Of a stretch of 64,000 nucleotides of DNA, positions 1 to 10,300 are shown piece after piece. Within the stretch, counting starts at the first letter, position 1. Each line of letters begins with the position of its first letter. This DNA is from an uncultured Bacteroidales bacterium. GTDB taxonomy: Bacteria; Bacteroidota; Bacteroidia; Bacteroidales; Muribaculaceae. A program made the position numbers and the translations under genes. Below the pieces are notes generated by a model. It saw nothing but the letters and a program-made list of their open reading frames with translations. It did no database searches and had not been told where the DNA came from. Where the stretch lies: positions 1-64,000 of the forward strand of contig CACWNQ010000013.1 of the NCBI GenBank assembly GCA_902762385.1. The letters run 5' to 3'.

Positions 1-7
1 TTCTTTG

Positions 8-82
8 TCGGGGTACCAGGATTCGAACCTGGGACCTCCTGCTCCCAAAGCAGGCGCGCTAACCGGACTGCGCTACACCCCG
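8..82 (-). tRNA. tRNA-Pro (anticodon TGG)
   Basis: Read on the minus strand, this folds as a complete cloverleaf. The acceptor stem is CGGGGTG with TACCCCG, the anticodon arm is CCTGC / TTTGGGA / GCAGG with anticodon TGG, and the T-arm has the GGTTCGAATCC loop. The discriminator base is A and no CCA is encoded in the three bases that follow. It decodes CCN proline codons. A promoter lies just upstream at 153-182. Confidence 0.95.
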
Positions 83-152
83 AAAACCTTGTGTGGTAAA
101 AATCCTATTAAGAACCAATCACCAGATACAGGTATTGCTTTCAAAAGCGGTG

Positions 153-182
153 CAAATTTACATCATTTTTTTGGATTGACAA
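153..182 (-). promoter_or_regulatory. Promoter of tRNA-Pro
   Basis: On the minus strand, TTG is followed after 19 bases by TAAATTTG, which matches the Bacteroidetes -33/-7 consensus. It points at tRNA-Pro about 70 bases downstream. Confidence 0.6.
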
Positions 183-275
183 GTTTTTTCGCAAAAAAAA
201 TGAGAAAAAACGTCGTTTTTTTGTTATTCGTCGATTTTTTAGCGCTAAAGGGCTCAGCATATAAACAATAATTAC

Positions 276-291
276 TAACTTTGTATGTTTG
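276..291 (+). promoter_or_regulatory. Overlapping -7 boxes upstream of aspS
   Basis: TAACTTTG and TATGTTTG lie head to tail and both match TAnnTTTG. No -33 element stands at the usual spacing, so the exact promoter is uncertain. Transcription would start about 60 bases before the aspS start codon. Confidence 0.35.
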
Positions 292-355
292 TTCAAAACA
301 TATTTTGAAACAATAAGACGAACAAAAATATCAACAAAATAAAATATACATTATT

Positions 356-2122
356 ATGTACAGAAGTAAAACATGTGGAGAGTTGCGTCTTGCCAATGCT
401 GGCGAGAGCGTGACACTAGCAGGATGGGTGCAGCGCACCCGTAAAATGGGTGGCATGACGTTTGTAGATCTTCGTGACCGCTATGGTATCACCCAACTTG
501 TGTTTAACGAGTCGGTAGATGCCGAGTTGTGTGCTCGTGCTAACAAGCTCGGTCGAGAGTTTTGTATTCAGGCAACGGGAGAGGTGAATGAACGTCAGAG
601 TAAAAACCCTAACATGCCTACTGGCGACATTGAGATTATTGTTAATGAACTGAATATTCTTAGTCCTAGTGCCACTCCCCCATTTACCATTGAGGATAAC
701 ACTGATGGTGGTGATGACCTGAGGATGAAATACCGTTATCTCGACTTACGTCGTCCTAGCGTTCGTCAGAACTTGGAACTCCGTCACCGCATGACAATCC
801 TGATCCGCAACTTCTTAGACTGCCGCGATTTTATCGAGGTTGAGACACCTATACTAGTTGGCAGCACACCTGAGGGTGCTCGTGACTTTGTTGTTCCCAG
901 CCGCATGAACCCAGGACAATTCTATGCGCTACCTCAAAGTCCTCAAACTCTGAAACAGCTGCTCATGGTAAGTGGCTTTGACCGCTATTTCCAGATTGCC
1001 AAATGCTTCCGTGATGAGGACCTGCGTGCCGACCGTCAGCCAGAGTTTACTCAGATTGACTGCGAAATGAGCTTTGTAGAACAGGAAGACGTTATTGAGG
1101 TGTTTGAGGAACTCGCTCGTCACCTATTTAAGGAAGTTCGTGGTGTAGACTTGCCTGCTAAGTTGCAGCAGATGACATGGCATGATGCTATGCGCCTTTA
1201 CGGTAGCGACAAGCCCGACTTGCGTTTTGGCATGACCTTCGTTGAACTCATGGACGAGCTAAAAGGTACTAGCGACTTTGCTGTATTTAATGACGCTGCC
1301 TACATTGGTGGCATTTGCGCACCTGGATGTGCTGAATACAGTCGCAAGCAACTGGATCAACTCACCAACTTTGTAAAGAGCCAGCAGGTTGGAGCCAAAG
1401 GTCTTGTATATATAAAGGTGAACACAGACGGCTCTATCAAGAGCAGCATCGATAAGTTCTTCACAGCCGAGCAATTGCAGAAGGTTGCCGACAAGATGGA
1501 AGCTAAACCCGGTGACTTGATTCTCATATTAAGTGGCGATAACGCCAACAAGACCCGAGTTCAGTTGTGCTCACTCCGTCTTGAGATGGGCGAGCGTCTT
1601 GGTCTGCGTGACAAGAACCGCTTTGAGTGCTTGTGGATTGTTGACTTTCCACTCTTTGAGTGGAGTGATGAGGAACAACGCCTCATGGCGACCCACCACC
1701 CATTCACCATGCCAAATCCTGATGATATACCATTGCTCGAGGAACATCCTGAGCAAGTACGTGCTAAGGCCTATGACTTTGTGTGCAACGGCATAGAAGT
1801 CGGTGGTGGCAGTCTCCGTATTCACGACAGCGAGTTACAAGAGAAGATGTTCCGTATCCTCGGCTTTACTCCCGAACGAGCCACAGCGCAGTTTGGATTC
1901 TTGATGAATGCCTTTAAGTATGGCGCACCTCCTCATGCCGGACTCGCCTTTGGTCTTGACCGCTTTGTTTCGATTATGGCTGGTCTTGACAGCATTCGCG
2001 ACTGCATCGCGTTCCCAAAGAACAATAGTGGCCGCGACGTGATGCTCGACGCTCCTAGCTTCCTTGAACCTGGTCAGTTAGATGAACTGTGTCTGAAGAT
2101 TGACGAAGAAAAAATCAACTAA
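356..2122 (+). CDS. aspS: Aspartyl-tRNA synthetase
   Basis: This class II synthetase charges tRNA-Asp with aspartate in the cytoplasm. The 588 residues match the usual bacterial length. An N-terminal OB-fold anticodon-binding domain (about 1-105) is followed by the class II core. Motif 2 is visible as [18 protein letters not shown], an inserted GAD domain lies at about 285-420, and motif 3 is GLAFGLDRF near the C-terminus. The QSPQTLKQ segment is the ATP/aspartate-binding flipping region of bacterial AspRS. The gene stands behind a TAnnTTTG-type promoter region and is followed after 7 bases by a methyltransferase gene, probably on the same transcript. Nothing unusual is seen. Confidence 0.97.
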   Translation: MYRSKTCGELRLANAGESVTLAGWVQRTRKMGGMTFVDLRDRYGITQLVFNESVDAELCARANKLGREFCIQATGEVNERQSKNPNMPTGDIEIIVNELNILSPSATPPFTIEDNTDGGDDLRMKYRYLDLRRPSVRQNLELRHRMTILIRNFLDCRDFIEVETPILVGSTPEGARDFVVPSRMNPGQFYALPQSPQTLKQLLMVSGFDRYFQIAKCFRDEDLRADRQPEFTQIDCEMSFVEQEDVIEVFEELARHLFKEVRGVDLPAKLQQMTWHDAMRLYGSDKPDLRFGMTFVELMDELKGTSDFAVFNDAAYIGGICAPGCAEYSRKQLDQLTNFVKSQQVGAKGLVYIKVNTDGSIKSSIDKFFTAEQLQKVADKMEAKPGDLILILSGDNANKTRVQLCSLRLEMGERLGLRDKNRFECLWIVDFPLFEWSDEEQRLMATHHPFTMPNPDDIPLLEEHPEQVRAKAYDFVCNGIEVGGGSLRIHDSELQEKMFRILGFTPERATAQFGFLMNAFKYGAPPHAGLAFGLDRFVSIMAGLDSIRDCIAFPKNNSGRDVMLDAPSFLEPGQLDELCLKIDEEKIN

Positions 2123-2129
2123 AGGAACG

Positions 2130-3341
2130 ATGATAATAGCCGGGCATCAAGTAGATGACGCGATGTTCACCTACATCGCAAGCCACATTGATGCCGACAC
2201 ATGTAAACTCTTGTTGAAGGCTGAGCCTAAACTCTCCTTCGACAAGAGTTTTGCTATTCTTCAAATTGAGTGCCGCCGCAAGGCACGAAGCAAGATTGCC
2301 GAGTTGCTTAAGAACGAACGATTCCTCTTTTCAAAAGCCATTAGTGCCGAGCAATGTACGCATGAGATAGTGGCAAAGTTTCATGCATCACTTTTCGCAC
2401 CAAACGACCATGTGCTCGACATGACAATGGGCCTAGGTGTAGACGACTACTATATAGCCAAGCAAGTAGAATCACTCACTACCATTGAACTTGATGCAGA
2501 GATTGCCGAGGTGGGCAAATACAATTTCTCGTCACTTGCGCCTAACGCAGAAGTACTGTATGGTGACTCGACTGAATACATCGAACATCTCGATGACAAT
2601 AAACGCTTTGATGCAATCTTCATAGACCCAGCGAGGCGTGGAGATAGCGGGCGCAGGCTATACAGCTTAGTCGACTGCAAACCTGATGTGCTATCGCTGT
2701 TGCCGCTGTTGAAACAACATTGCTCGCGACTTTACATTAAAGCGTCGCCCATGATTGATGTCACACAATCGGTTCGTGATTTGGGTGAGAACCTAACCGA
2801 TGTATGGGCTGTAAGCATTAAAAACGAATGCAAAGAGTTGTTCTTCAAATTGGATTATGAGTCGAACAACTCGGCAGTCAATTTACATGCCATTAATCAT
2901 GATGGTACTGAATGGCAACAGTTTAACACCTTATTAAATGATGTGACTGATGTCACTTGCCACATAGTGCCTGAAGCTGGCAATTACCTATATGAACCAA
3001 ATGCCAGCATCATGAAATTAGGATGTTACAATGCTGTGGAACAAGCCTTTGGAGCACCACAGATTGCAACTAACTCTCATTTAATGGTCAGTAAAGAACC
3101 TATTATTAATTTCCCAGGTAGAAGTTTCAAGATTCTTGAGGTAATTCCATTTAAAGACCGCGAGATAAAGCAACTGAGCAAGCGTATTAAGCAAGTCAAT
3201 GTTGCCACTCGCAACTTCCGCCTCAGCGCCGAGGCACTAAAAAAGCGTATGCATGCCAGCGACGGAGGCAACCCCTACCTCTTCGCCACCACACTTGCTA
3301 CTGGTGAACAAGTCTTAATTTTGACAGAGAAACTTATTTAA
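2130..3341 (+). CDS. Class I SAM-dependent methyltransferase with THUMP-like domain
   Basis: A 404-residue protein of a family common in Bacteroidetes. The SAM-binding motif is VLDMTMGLGVDDYYIA in the first third, an acidic residue (TIELD) follows, and the catalytic-region signature is DAIFIDPARR. The C-terminal third resembles the THUMP-like RNA-binding module that accompanies this family, so an RNA substrate is likely but not shown. The start chosen is the ATG at 2130, 7 bases after the aspS stop and preceded by AAAGGA. A TTG 30 bases upstream would overlap aspS. The 3' end overlaps the convergent thioesterase gene by 8 bases. Confidence 0.8.
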   Translation: MIIAGHQVDDAMFTYIASHIDADTCKLLLKAEPKLSFDKSFAILQIECRRKARSKIAELLKNERFLFSKAISAEQCTHEIVAKFHASLFAPNDHVLDMTMGLGVDDYYIAKQVESLTTIELDAEIAEVGKYNFSSLAPNAEVLYGDSTEYIEHLDDNKRFDAIFIDPARRGDSGRRLYSLVDCKPDVLSLLPLLKQHCSRLYIKASPMIDVTQSVRDLGENLTDVWAVSIKNECKELFFKLDYESNNSAVNLHAINHDGTEWQQFNTLLNDVTDVTCHIVPEAGNYLYEPNASIMKLGCYNAVEQAFGAPQIATNSHLMVSKEPIINFPGRSFKILEVIPFKDREIKQLSKRIKQVNVATRNFRLSAEALKKRMHASDGGNPYLFATTLATGEQVLILTEKLI

Positions 3342-3708
3342 GGCGTTCAAGAAACCTTTTGCGATCAACGATGAATCGCAAGTGAGTTCCCTCTCCCAAC
3401 AGAGTGTCACCACAGTAAGCCTCAACCTTGAATTCTATCTTTTTCCCATCGACTTTAGTTACTACAGCAGTAGCCTTAACGTGGGCACCAACAATGCTAG
3501 GGCGCAAATGCGACGACTCGATGTGCCCACCCACTGTAGTGCATCCTTGTGGCAAATGTGGTGCAACCGCAAGCATCGCTGCATTCTCCATAAGAGCCAT
3601 CATTGCAGGAGTAGCAAACACCTCCATGTCGCCAGACCCCAAATTCAGTGCAGTTACTTCATGTGTTACATCCAACTCACTAGTGTGTTTTAAGCCTATC
3701 TCTATCAT
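3334..3708 (-). CDS. Thioesterase superfamily (FlK-like hotdog) protein
   Basis: A 124-residue single-domain hotdog-fold protein. The pattern of an N-terminal HTSELDVT stretch, the helix ATPAMMALMENAAM and the segment GCTTVGGHIESSHLRPS resembles the fluoroacetyl-CoA thioesterase FlK family, whose members hydrolyse acyl-CoA thioesters. The actual substrate cannot be told from sequence. It is convergent with the upstream methyltransferase. A TATTTTTG -7-like box lies about 20 bases before the start (3728-3735, minus strand). Confidence 0.8.
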   Translation of the reverse strand: MIEIGLKHTSELDVTHEVTALNLGSGDMEVFATPAMMALMENAAMLAVAPHLPQGCTTVGGHIESSHLRPSIVGAHVKATAVVTKVDGKKIEFKVEAYCGDTLLGEGTHLRFIVDRKRFLERLK

Positions 3709-4174
3709 TTGAAATCATTTTTTTGTGCAAAAATACTTAATTATTCAGATAAGTTTATTTCAAATGGCAAAAAAGTTGGGATCTTGAATCAGTAGAATCA
3801 CTTACGGATTGCAAGTAGAATTTATTGAGAAAAGGGACAGGTGGGACACTTTTTAATTTTTTATCCAGAAAAATGGACCAAGAATTGATGATATTCTGGT
3901 CAAAAACGGAAATAATGGGACAGTTTTGCATTTTTTTCTTTGAATCAAACGCATCATGGTTTTCAATAGTTTTTTACTTGTGGGGTGCAGTATGTCAATG
4001 AACTCTTTAGGTAGACGAAGGTAATAGATTATTATATTTAAAAACAATATTAAAAAAACCTTGTAGCTGGAAGGAAGAGACAGAATAAATAGATATTTTA
4101 ATAGTTCTATTGCACAAAACGAGAAAAATCATTATTTTTACGGCAAATTCCACAACAATCTAAAACTTTGAACA
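3709..4174. other. Intergenic region, no recognisable gene
   Basis: A 466-base AT-rich gap. It holds the thioesterase promoter box at 3728-3735 and, around 3832-3920, three GGGACA words in an otherwise unremarkable stretch. A 64-codon minus-strand frame (3853-4047) resembles nothing I recognise and has no supporting context, so I do not call it. A decayed gene is possible. Confidence 0.5.
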
Positions 4175-6082
4175 ATGAAAAGATTATTATTTTCCATCTT
4201 TTGTCTGGCATGTGTGCTTTGTGCATGGGCCTGGAAACCCATTTTCATAGGGCATCGCGGCAGCTACATGGGCGTGATGAATACCGCTGAGGCCTACACC
4301 AACGGCGTAGACCATTATGGCTATCAAGGCCTTGAGTGCGACGTGCGTGTGACGGCCGACGGCTACTATGTGATTAGCCATGATGAGACCACAAATGCCG
4401 TAGGAGGTAACCTTACCGTTGCCAGTTCTACCTTAGCCCAGTTGCAGGCCGAGACCTATACTCAAACACGTGGTGGAGTAACCTATACCGGTCACATATG
4501 CACTGTTGCCGAATATCTTGATATTTGCATCGAAAAAAAAGTCATACCAGTGGTAGAGCTCAAATGGACTACTGGTATTAACAACAACGACATGAGCAAA
4601 TTTCCAGGACTTGCAGCCTTAATCGAGGAAAAAGGGCTAACCAATAAAGCCATTATCCTAACATCAATGCGAAACTCACTTGAGTATGTTCGCACAAATT
4701 TCCCAGCACTCAAGTGCCAGTTCCTGTGCAACAGCAACTGGGCAACCCATTTCGACTGGATAGTACAATGGGGATTGATGCCAAGCATTCAAGCTGGATG
4801 CCTTGACAAATATACAGTGAAAAAGTTTCATGACAAAGGTCTTGAAGTTGCTGTTTGGACTGTAAACTCACTTGCAAACTATAAGCTTTATGGAGAAATG
4901 GGAGTGGCCATGATAACATGCGACTACTTGATGCCCAGTGAAATGCCCGAACTTGAAGACATCGACTGGAGCTCGATTGTTGAACCACAGGAGCCACTCG
5001 AGGTTGTAGTTGACACATTATTTTCCTATACAAGGGAGAAAGGGAACTTGCCTGTAAATTTTCCGTCGGGGCTTGCTGATGACGCCTCGCCCTATAAGTC
5101 GGCTCAGCAAGCAGCAATATCAAAAGACGGAGTGTTCTACGCCAACAACTATACCACAAGCACGCTTGTAATACTAAAGCCTAACGGTACAATAAGTGAA
5201 GCCCCAGGCACCAGCAGTCATGGCATATGCTTCGACGCTGCCGGTAACCTCATCCAACGAAATGATGGTATTCCTAAAAATCCTTGTTCCATATTAATAT
5301 ATCCAGGTGGAGACATAAATGCTACCCCTGTAGATGTGGAATTTGAGCTTGATGAGGAAGGCCAGACCAACTTCATAAGCGCCATAGGCGATGTAATGAG
5401 CGAAGAAGGTGGTTACGTTTACCATTACCAGAATGGCCGCTCGTATGTCTCACTCGTAAAAATTGCCAATGGTGAATTCCAAGGCACTGAAACCACTGAC
5501 GCTGTTTCGTTTGCCGGTTCAACAGCCGGTGTAATCTATCCTATAGACAACGATCCCTACCATTTCGTCTATCAAGTTCGCAATCAAGGCTACAACCTAT
5601 TCAACGGCAGCGATAAGGGAAAATACATTACTGGTTCACTCAACACAACCCCTCCAAACAGTAACTCATCGGTGGGTGGTGCCTACTTTATGCTTGACGA
5701 TCATGAAATGTTTCTCTACACCAGTGGCAGCAACTATAACGGCGGATTCACAATAGCCGACATGAGCGCCAATGCAGCAGCAGTGGCCACAATCCCTCCA
5801 ATGGGGAGCGGTGGCTATAGTGCAAACCCATCGGTAGGCTCATTCTTCAGTGTAGTACCAGTTGACAGGCAATGCGTGACAGTGTATGAATACACCATGG
5901 GCAATGGCTATGCCGCCTATAAAGTTCACACAAGCGACTATTCAGGCATAGATAGTGTAACCACTAACCAACAACCTACTACTGACAACACCTACTATGA
6001 CTTAATGGGACGCAAACTGAACAGCACAAACCTTCCTACCGGCATCTACATCCATAAAGGCAAGAAAGTTATTATTCAGTAA
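4175..6082 (+). CDS. Secreted glycerophosphodiester phosphodiesterase with propeller-like C-terminal half
   Basis: A 635-residue exported protein. The signal peptide MKRLLFSIFCLACVLCAWA leads into a GDPD TIM barrel at about 22-260. Catalytic-type residues are visible: H27 R28 in IGHRG, E54 and D56 in LECD, and H69 in VISHD. This family cleaves glycerophosphodiesters to glycerol-3-phosphate and an alcohol. Residues about 275-600 look like a repetitive beta-rich domain with blades such as GVFYANNYTTSTLVILKPNG, resembling a beta-propeller; that is an inference from pattern. The last about 30 residues (YYDLMGRKLN, then GIYIHKGKKVIIQ) form a Bacteroidales secretion-sorting-like tail shared with two other proteins here. 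It is transcribed alone, followed by a hairpin. Confidence 0.85.
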   Translation: MKRLLFSIFCLACVLCAWAWKPIFIGHRGSYMGVMNTAEAYTNGVDHYGYQGLECDVRVTADGYYVISHDETTNAVGGNLTVASSTLAQLQAETYTQTRGGVTYTGHICTVAEYLDICIEKKVIPVVELKWTTGINNNDMSKFPGLAALIEEKGLTNKAIILTSMRNSLEYVRTNFPALKCQFLCNSNWATHFDWIVQWGLMPSIQAGCLDKYTVKKFHDKGLEVAVWTVNSLANYKLYGEMGVAMITCDYLMPSEMPELEDIDWSSIVEPQEPLEVVVDTLFSYTREKGNLPVNFPSGLADDASPYKSAQQAAISKDGVFYANNYTTSTLVILKPNGTISEAPGTSSHGICFDAAGNLIQRNDGIPKNPCSILIYPGGDINATPVDVEFELDEEGQTNFISAIGDVMSEEGGYVYHYQNGRSYVSLVKIANGEFQGTETTDAVSFAGSTAGVIYPIDNDPYHFVYQVRNQGYNLFNGSDKGKYITGSLNTTPPNSNSSVGGAYFMLDDHEMFLYTSGSNYNGGFTIADMSANAAAVATIPPMGSGGYSANPSVGSFFSVVPVDRQCVTVYEYTMGNGYAAYKVHTSDYSGIDSVTTNQQPTTDNTYYDLMGRKLNSTNLPTGIYIHKGKKVIIQ

Positions 6083-6105
6083 TATATACATAGAAACTAA
6101 AATAA

Positions 6106-6141
6106 TTGTGGCGATTCTCTTGAAACAGAGAACCGCCACAA
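6106..6141. terminator. Bidirectional hairpin between GDPD gene and Sel1 gene
   Basis: TTGTGGCG and TTCTCT pair with AGAGAA and GCCACAA around a TGAAAC loop, with one small internal mismatch. It lies between two convergent genes and probably ends both transcripts. Confidence 0.65.
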
Positions 6142-6162
6142 CCATTAATTAAGACGAAAGAA

Positions 6163-6936
6163 CTACCACGTCTCCCCTATTTGCAACAAAATGTGCTGTG
6201 CGAGACGGTGTCCTTGCTTTGAAGATTTCTTAAACCACTCAATAGCTTTAGCAGAATTCTTATTCACCCCTTCGCCACTAGCATAACACAGTCCGAGCAT
6301 GTATTGAGAATCGGCATCACCTTGAATGGCAGCTTGCCGGTACCAATAAACGGCATGAGACTTATTCTCCTTAACGCCTTCACCCAACTGGTAGCAATTT
6401 CCCATATTGAACTGTGCTCCAGGATAACCTTGCTCGGCAGCTTGTCGATACCACCAAACAGCCTTTACCTGGTCTTGAGTCACACCTCCATTGCCATAGT
6501 CAAAGATTTTGCCTACCACAAACTGTGCAAATGGATCGCCAGCCCTTGCCTTTGAGAAGGCCATTTCGTAAGCCTTTTTATAAAGAGAGTTAGCATTGGC
6601 CAAATTTATTGGACATCCTCTTCCCGTCTCATAACAATAAGCAAGGAAGTATATTCCTGAAGGATAATCCTGCTGAGCTGAGCGTTTTGCCCACTCAAAC
6701 GCTAAAGAGTCGTTCTCTTCAACACCACATCCACTGTGATAACAACCAGCAAGTTGATACTGTGCTTCGGGGTCACCTGCAATAGCAAGCATATAAAAGT
6801 CATAAGCTTTTCCGTACATCGCCTGATAGTTGTCGCTATCGGCCCCACCTTGACCTTGTGATGTCGAGACATGAGAGAAAGCTACAACGCTTGAAGCAAT
6901 GATACAAAAAAACAATATCAATCCTGCAGGTTTCAT
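6163..6936 (-). CDS. Secreted Sel1-repeat protein
   Basis: A 257-residue protein with a signal peptide (MKPAGLILFFCIIASSVVAFS) and about five Sel1-like repeats of 36 residues. Examples are GDPEAQYQLAGCYHSGCGV, GYPGAQFNMGNCYQLGEGV and GDADSQYMLGLCYASGEGV. Sel1 repeats form alpha-alpha solenoids that bind other proteins, and no enzymatic role is indicated. It is the last gene of a dnaE-trxA-sel1 group, 37 bases after trxA. The cellular partner is unknown. Confidence 0.85.
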   Translation of the reverse strand: MKPAGLILFFCIIASSVVAFSHVSTSQGQGGADSDNYQAMYGKAYDFYMLAIAGDPEAQYQLAGCYHSGCGVEENDSLAFEWAKRSAQQDYPSGIYFLAYCYETGRGCPINLANANSLYKKAYEMAFSKARAGDPFAQFVVGKIFDYGNGGVTQDQVKAVWWYRQAAEQGYPGAQFNMGNCYQLGEGVKENKSHAVYWYRQAAIQGDADSQYMLGLCYASGEGVNKNSAKAIEWFKKSSKQGHRLAQHILLQIGETW

Positions 6937-6973
6937 CTTGCAAATGAAATAGCTTGTACCTGCTCTTTCTTAA

Positions 6974-7288
6974 TTACAGTAGAGCTTCAATTTTAGCCTT
7001 GAGAGCATCTTTTGCGATAGAGCCCACATTGCGGTCTTTGAGCTCTCCGTCCTTGAAGAACAGAATTGTTGGTATGTTACGGATGCCATAATCGGCCATG
7101 AAGTCGCCGCCCTCATCAACGTCATACTTACCAATTTCCACTTTACCCTCAAATTCCTGAGCCAGCTCATCAACAATGGGTGAAACAGCCTTGCATGGAC
7201 CACACCACTCGGCCCAGAAGTCAACTACTACGGGTTTTCCTGATTGGATTACCTCATTAATGTTAGTGTCATTAAAAACTTGTGCCAT
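6974..7288 (-). CDS. trxA: Thioredoxin
   Basis: A 104-residue cytosolic thioredoxin of standard length. The active site WCGPCKA has cysteines at 29 and 32, and the cis-proline is in RNIPTILFF. It reduces protein disulfides using thioredoxin reductase. No signal peptide is present, unlike TlpA-type relatives. It begins 35 bases after dnaE and is probably cotranscribed with it. Confidence 0.96.
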   Translation of the reverse strand: MAQVFNDTNINEVIQSGKPVVVDFWAEWCGPCKAVSPIVDELAQEFEGKVEIGKYDVDEGGDFMADYGIRNIPTILFFKDGELKDRNVGSIAKDALKAKIEALL

Positions 7289-7322
7289 AATTAATTGTAA
7301 TATAAATATTAAAAAAATAAGT

Positions 7323-10300
7323 TTATTCGTTTATCACTTTATAATTAATGCCCAACTCATCGAGTTGTTCCAAGAACTCGATTGTGAGCGGCAATTTGTG
7401 TGCCGATTGCATATCGACATAACGATTAGTTGTGAGATCGTGAATTCGGAACTGAAGTTCATATTTATTAGATGCCTTAACACTAAATTGAGCCTTAACG
7501 ATATCGGCAACCTGCAACTGATTCTCATTAAGATTTATGCGAATGGCCTTTACCATTTTTCCCTTGAGATCCTTCAGGAAAGCAATGTTTTTAACCTGCA
7601 AATTAATCTTGTCGTTATATCGGTTCCTGACATAAGCGCATCTTATTGCTATTGCCGTTCCCGGAATGCAGAAGTTGCGATAGGTGGCAAACACATTGTC
7701 GAATAGCAAAAACTCAGCACTACCGGTTTTATCCTCGACTTTTAAAATTCCAAAGTTATTACCTCGTTTAGAGGGTCGCTCATTATAGTCGGTGACAACA
7801 CCTCCGAGTACAAACTCATGATTAAGACGGCTCTCACCCTGCTCCTCAAACTCCTTGAGAGTGGCATTACACCCAAATTTAAGTTCCATATAGAAAGGAT
7901 CAAGTGGATGAGCCGAGAGATAGATACCAACAAGATCACGCTCTCTAGACAGGCGCTCAATTGTAGGCCACGGCTCGGCCTTAGGGATTGCAGGTTTAGA
8001 TGTGAGATCGTCCATCATATCGCCAAACAGAGTGTTGGCTTGTCGACTCTTGTCGAGCTGATATTGCTGTCCGTAATGCAACAGCACCTCGCTGAAGTCT
8101 TCTCCCTTGTTGTTCTTCTCGAAGAATGCCTCACGCTGAATTCCAAAGCTATCGAAAGCTCCCGAAAGAGCTAAAGCCTCGATAGCTCGCCTATTACAAG
8201 CAGTGAGACTCACCCTCTCGACCAAGTCATAAATATCCTTGAATGGTCCATTCTTTTCACGCTCACTGATAATAGCATTAACCGAGTTAGAACCAAATCC
8301 CTTAATACCGTTTAGTCCGAATCGTATTACGCCCTCTTTGTTGGCGCTGAACGACTTGTAACTCTCATTAATATCGGGTCCCATAACTTTCACGCCAATG
8401 GCCTTGCACTCATCCATGAACTTGGTCATTTTCTCAACATCGCCAGAACGACTGAGCACAGCAGCCATATACTCGCTAGGATAGTTAGCCTTAAGATAGG
8501 CAGTTTGGTAAGCAACCCAACTGTAGCAAGTAGCATGACTTTTGTTGAATGCGTAAGACGCAAAAGCTTCCCAATCGCTCCAGATTTTCTCTAGAGTCTT
8601 GCGGTCGTGCCCTCTCTCTTCTCCACCTTCCAAGAACTTGGGTTTGAGTTTGTCAAGCTTGTCTTTCTGCTTCTTTCCCATGGCCTTACGTAACACATCG
8701 CTCTCGCCTCGAGTGAAGCCAGCAAGGAGTCGCGACAGAAGCATCACCTGCTCTTGATAGACGGTAATACCATAGGTATCCTTGAGATATTTTTCCATCT
8801 CAGGGAAGTCATAGGTGATGGGATCTCGCCCATGCTTGCGAGCGATGAACTGTGGGATATAGGCCATAGGACCTGGTCGATACAGAGCATTCATCGCAAT
8901 AAGATCCTCGAATGTGCTTGGTTGCAACTCAATTAGGTACTTCTGCATACCTGCCGACTCAAACTGGAAAGTACCAGTAGTCCTACCCTCGCAATAAAGC
9001 TGATAAGTTTTCTTATCGTCGATAGGAATCTTCTCAATATCGATGTCGATGCCATGAGTCTGCTTAATGTTAGCAAGCGCATCTTTAATGATAGACAAAG
9101 TTTTAAGCCCCAAGAAGTCCATCTTGATGAGTCCCGTCTCCTCAATGACGCTACCTTCATATTGCGTAACAACTAGTCGTGCACCATCTTTATCTTCCTT
9201 ATCAATAGCTGTGCTTACCGGCACCCAATCAGTAATCGGGTCACGCCCAATGATAACACCACAGGCATGTACTCCAGTTCCACGCACGTTACCCTCAAGC
9301 TTCTCGGCAAACCTAATGGTATCGCCCACTATCGGGTTAGGATTATCTAACTCATGACGGAACTCGGGGAAGCACTTAAGGCAGTTTTTAATGGTAACTT
9401 TGTAGTTTTTTCCCTTCTCATCCTCGGGCATATCGTTTGGACGATTTGGAATAAAGTTGGCCAACCGGTTGCTCTCGGGGATGGGCAAGTCATGCACACG
9501 AGCCACATCTTTAATGGCCATCTTGGCAGCCATTGTTCCGTAGGTAATAATGTGGGCAACCTTATCGGCACCATATTTTTCGGTCACATATTTGAGCACC
9601 GCTGCACGTCCATCGTCATCGAAGTCAACATCGATATCGGGCAACGAAATGCGGTCGGGGTTCAAAAAACGCTCGAAAAGAAGATCATACTTAATGGGGT
9701 CGATTTTAGTTATTCCCAAGCAATAGGCCACAGCAGAACCAGCAGCCGAGCCTCGGCCCGGACCAACTGCGCACCCAAGAGATGGAGCCACACGAATATA
9801 ATCTTGAACAATAAGGAAGTAGCCAGGGAAACCCATCTTCTTGATGGTCTCGAGCTCAAAATCGATGCGTTCGCGGTGCTCTTCATCCATATTGGGCCAA
9901 CGCTCCTTGGCTCCTTCATAGACGAGATAGCGCAAATAGTCGTCCTCGTTGTCGAAACCATCGGGAAGCGGGAAATCGGGCAAGATGGGTTTGTGATCTA
10001 TAGAATAAATCTCCACCTTGTCGAGAATCTCAGTTGTATTCTGCAACGCCTCAGGAACATCGGCAAAGAGTTCGTTCATTTCCTCTTGAGTCTTTAGCCA
10101 CTCCTGCTTTGTGTAGAGTAAAGTATTCTCATCGCCCAAGCGCCTACCAGTAGAGAGCAGCACTAATCGCTCGTGGGCATCGGCATCGTCCTCGTTAAGG
10201 AAGTGAGAGTCGTTGGAGCATATTACCTTCACACCCAATTCCTTGCTAAGCTGCAGAAGAACAGCATTTACCTCCTGCTGCTTCTGGAAAGTCTCATGGT

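Noticed and set aside
5-271. 88-codon open frame at the window start
   Set aside because: It runs antisense through tRNA-Pro and its promoter and has no family resemblance.
3853-4047. 64-codon minus-strand frame in the 3.7-4.2 kb gap
   Set aside because: Low-complexity, Lys/Phe/Ile-rich, no neighbours, promoter or recognised family. A decayed gene is possible but unsupported.
9354-10097. 247-codon plus-strand frame inside dnaE
   Set aside because: It is fully antisense to conserved DnaE coding sequence and matches no family.
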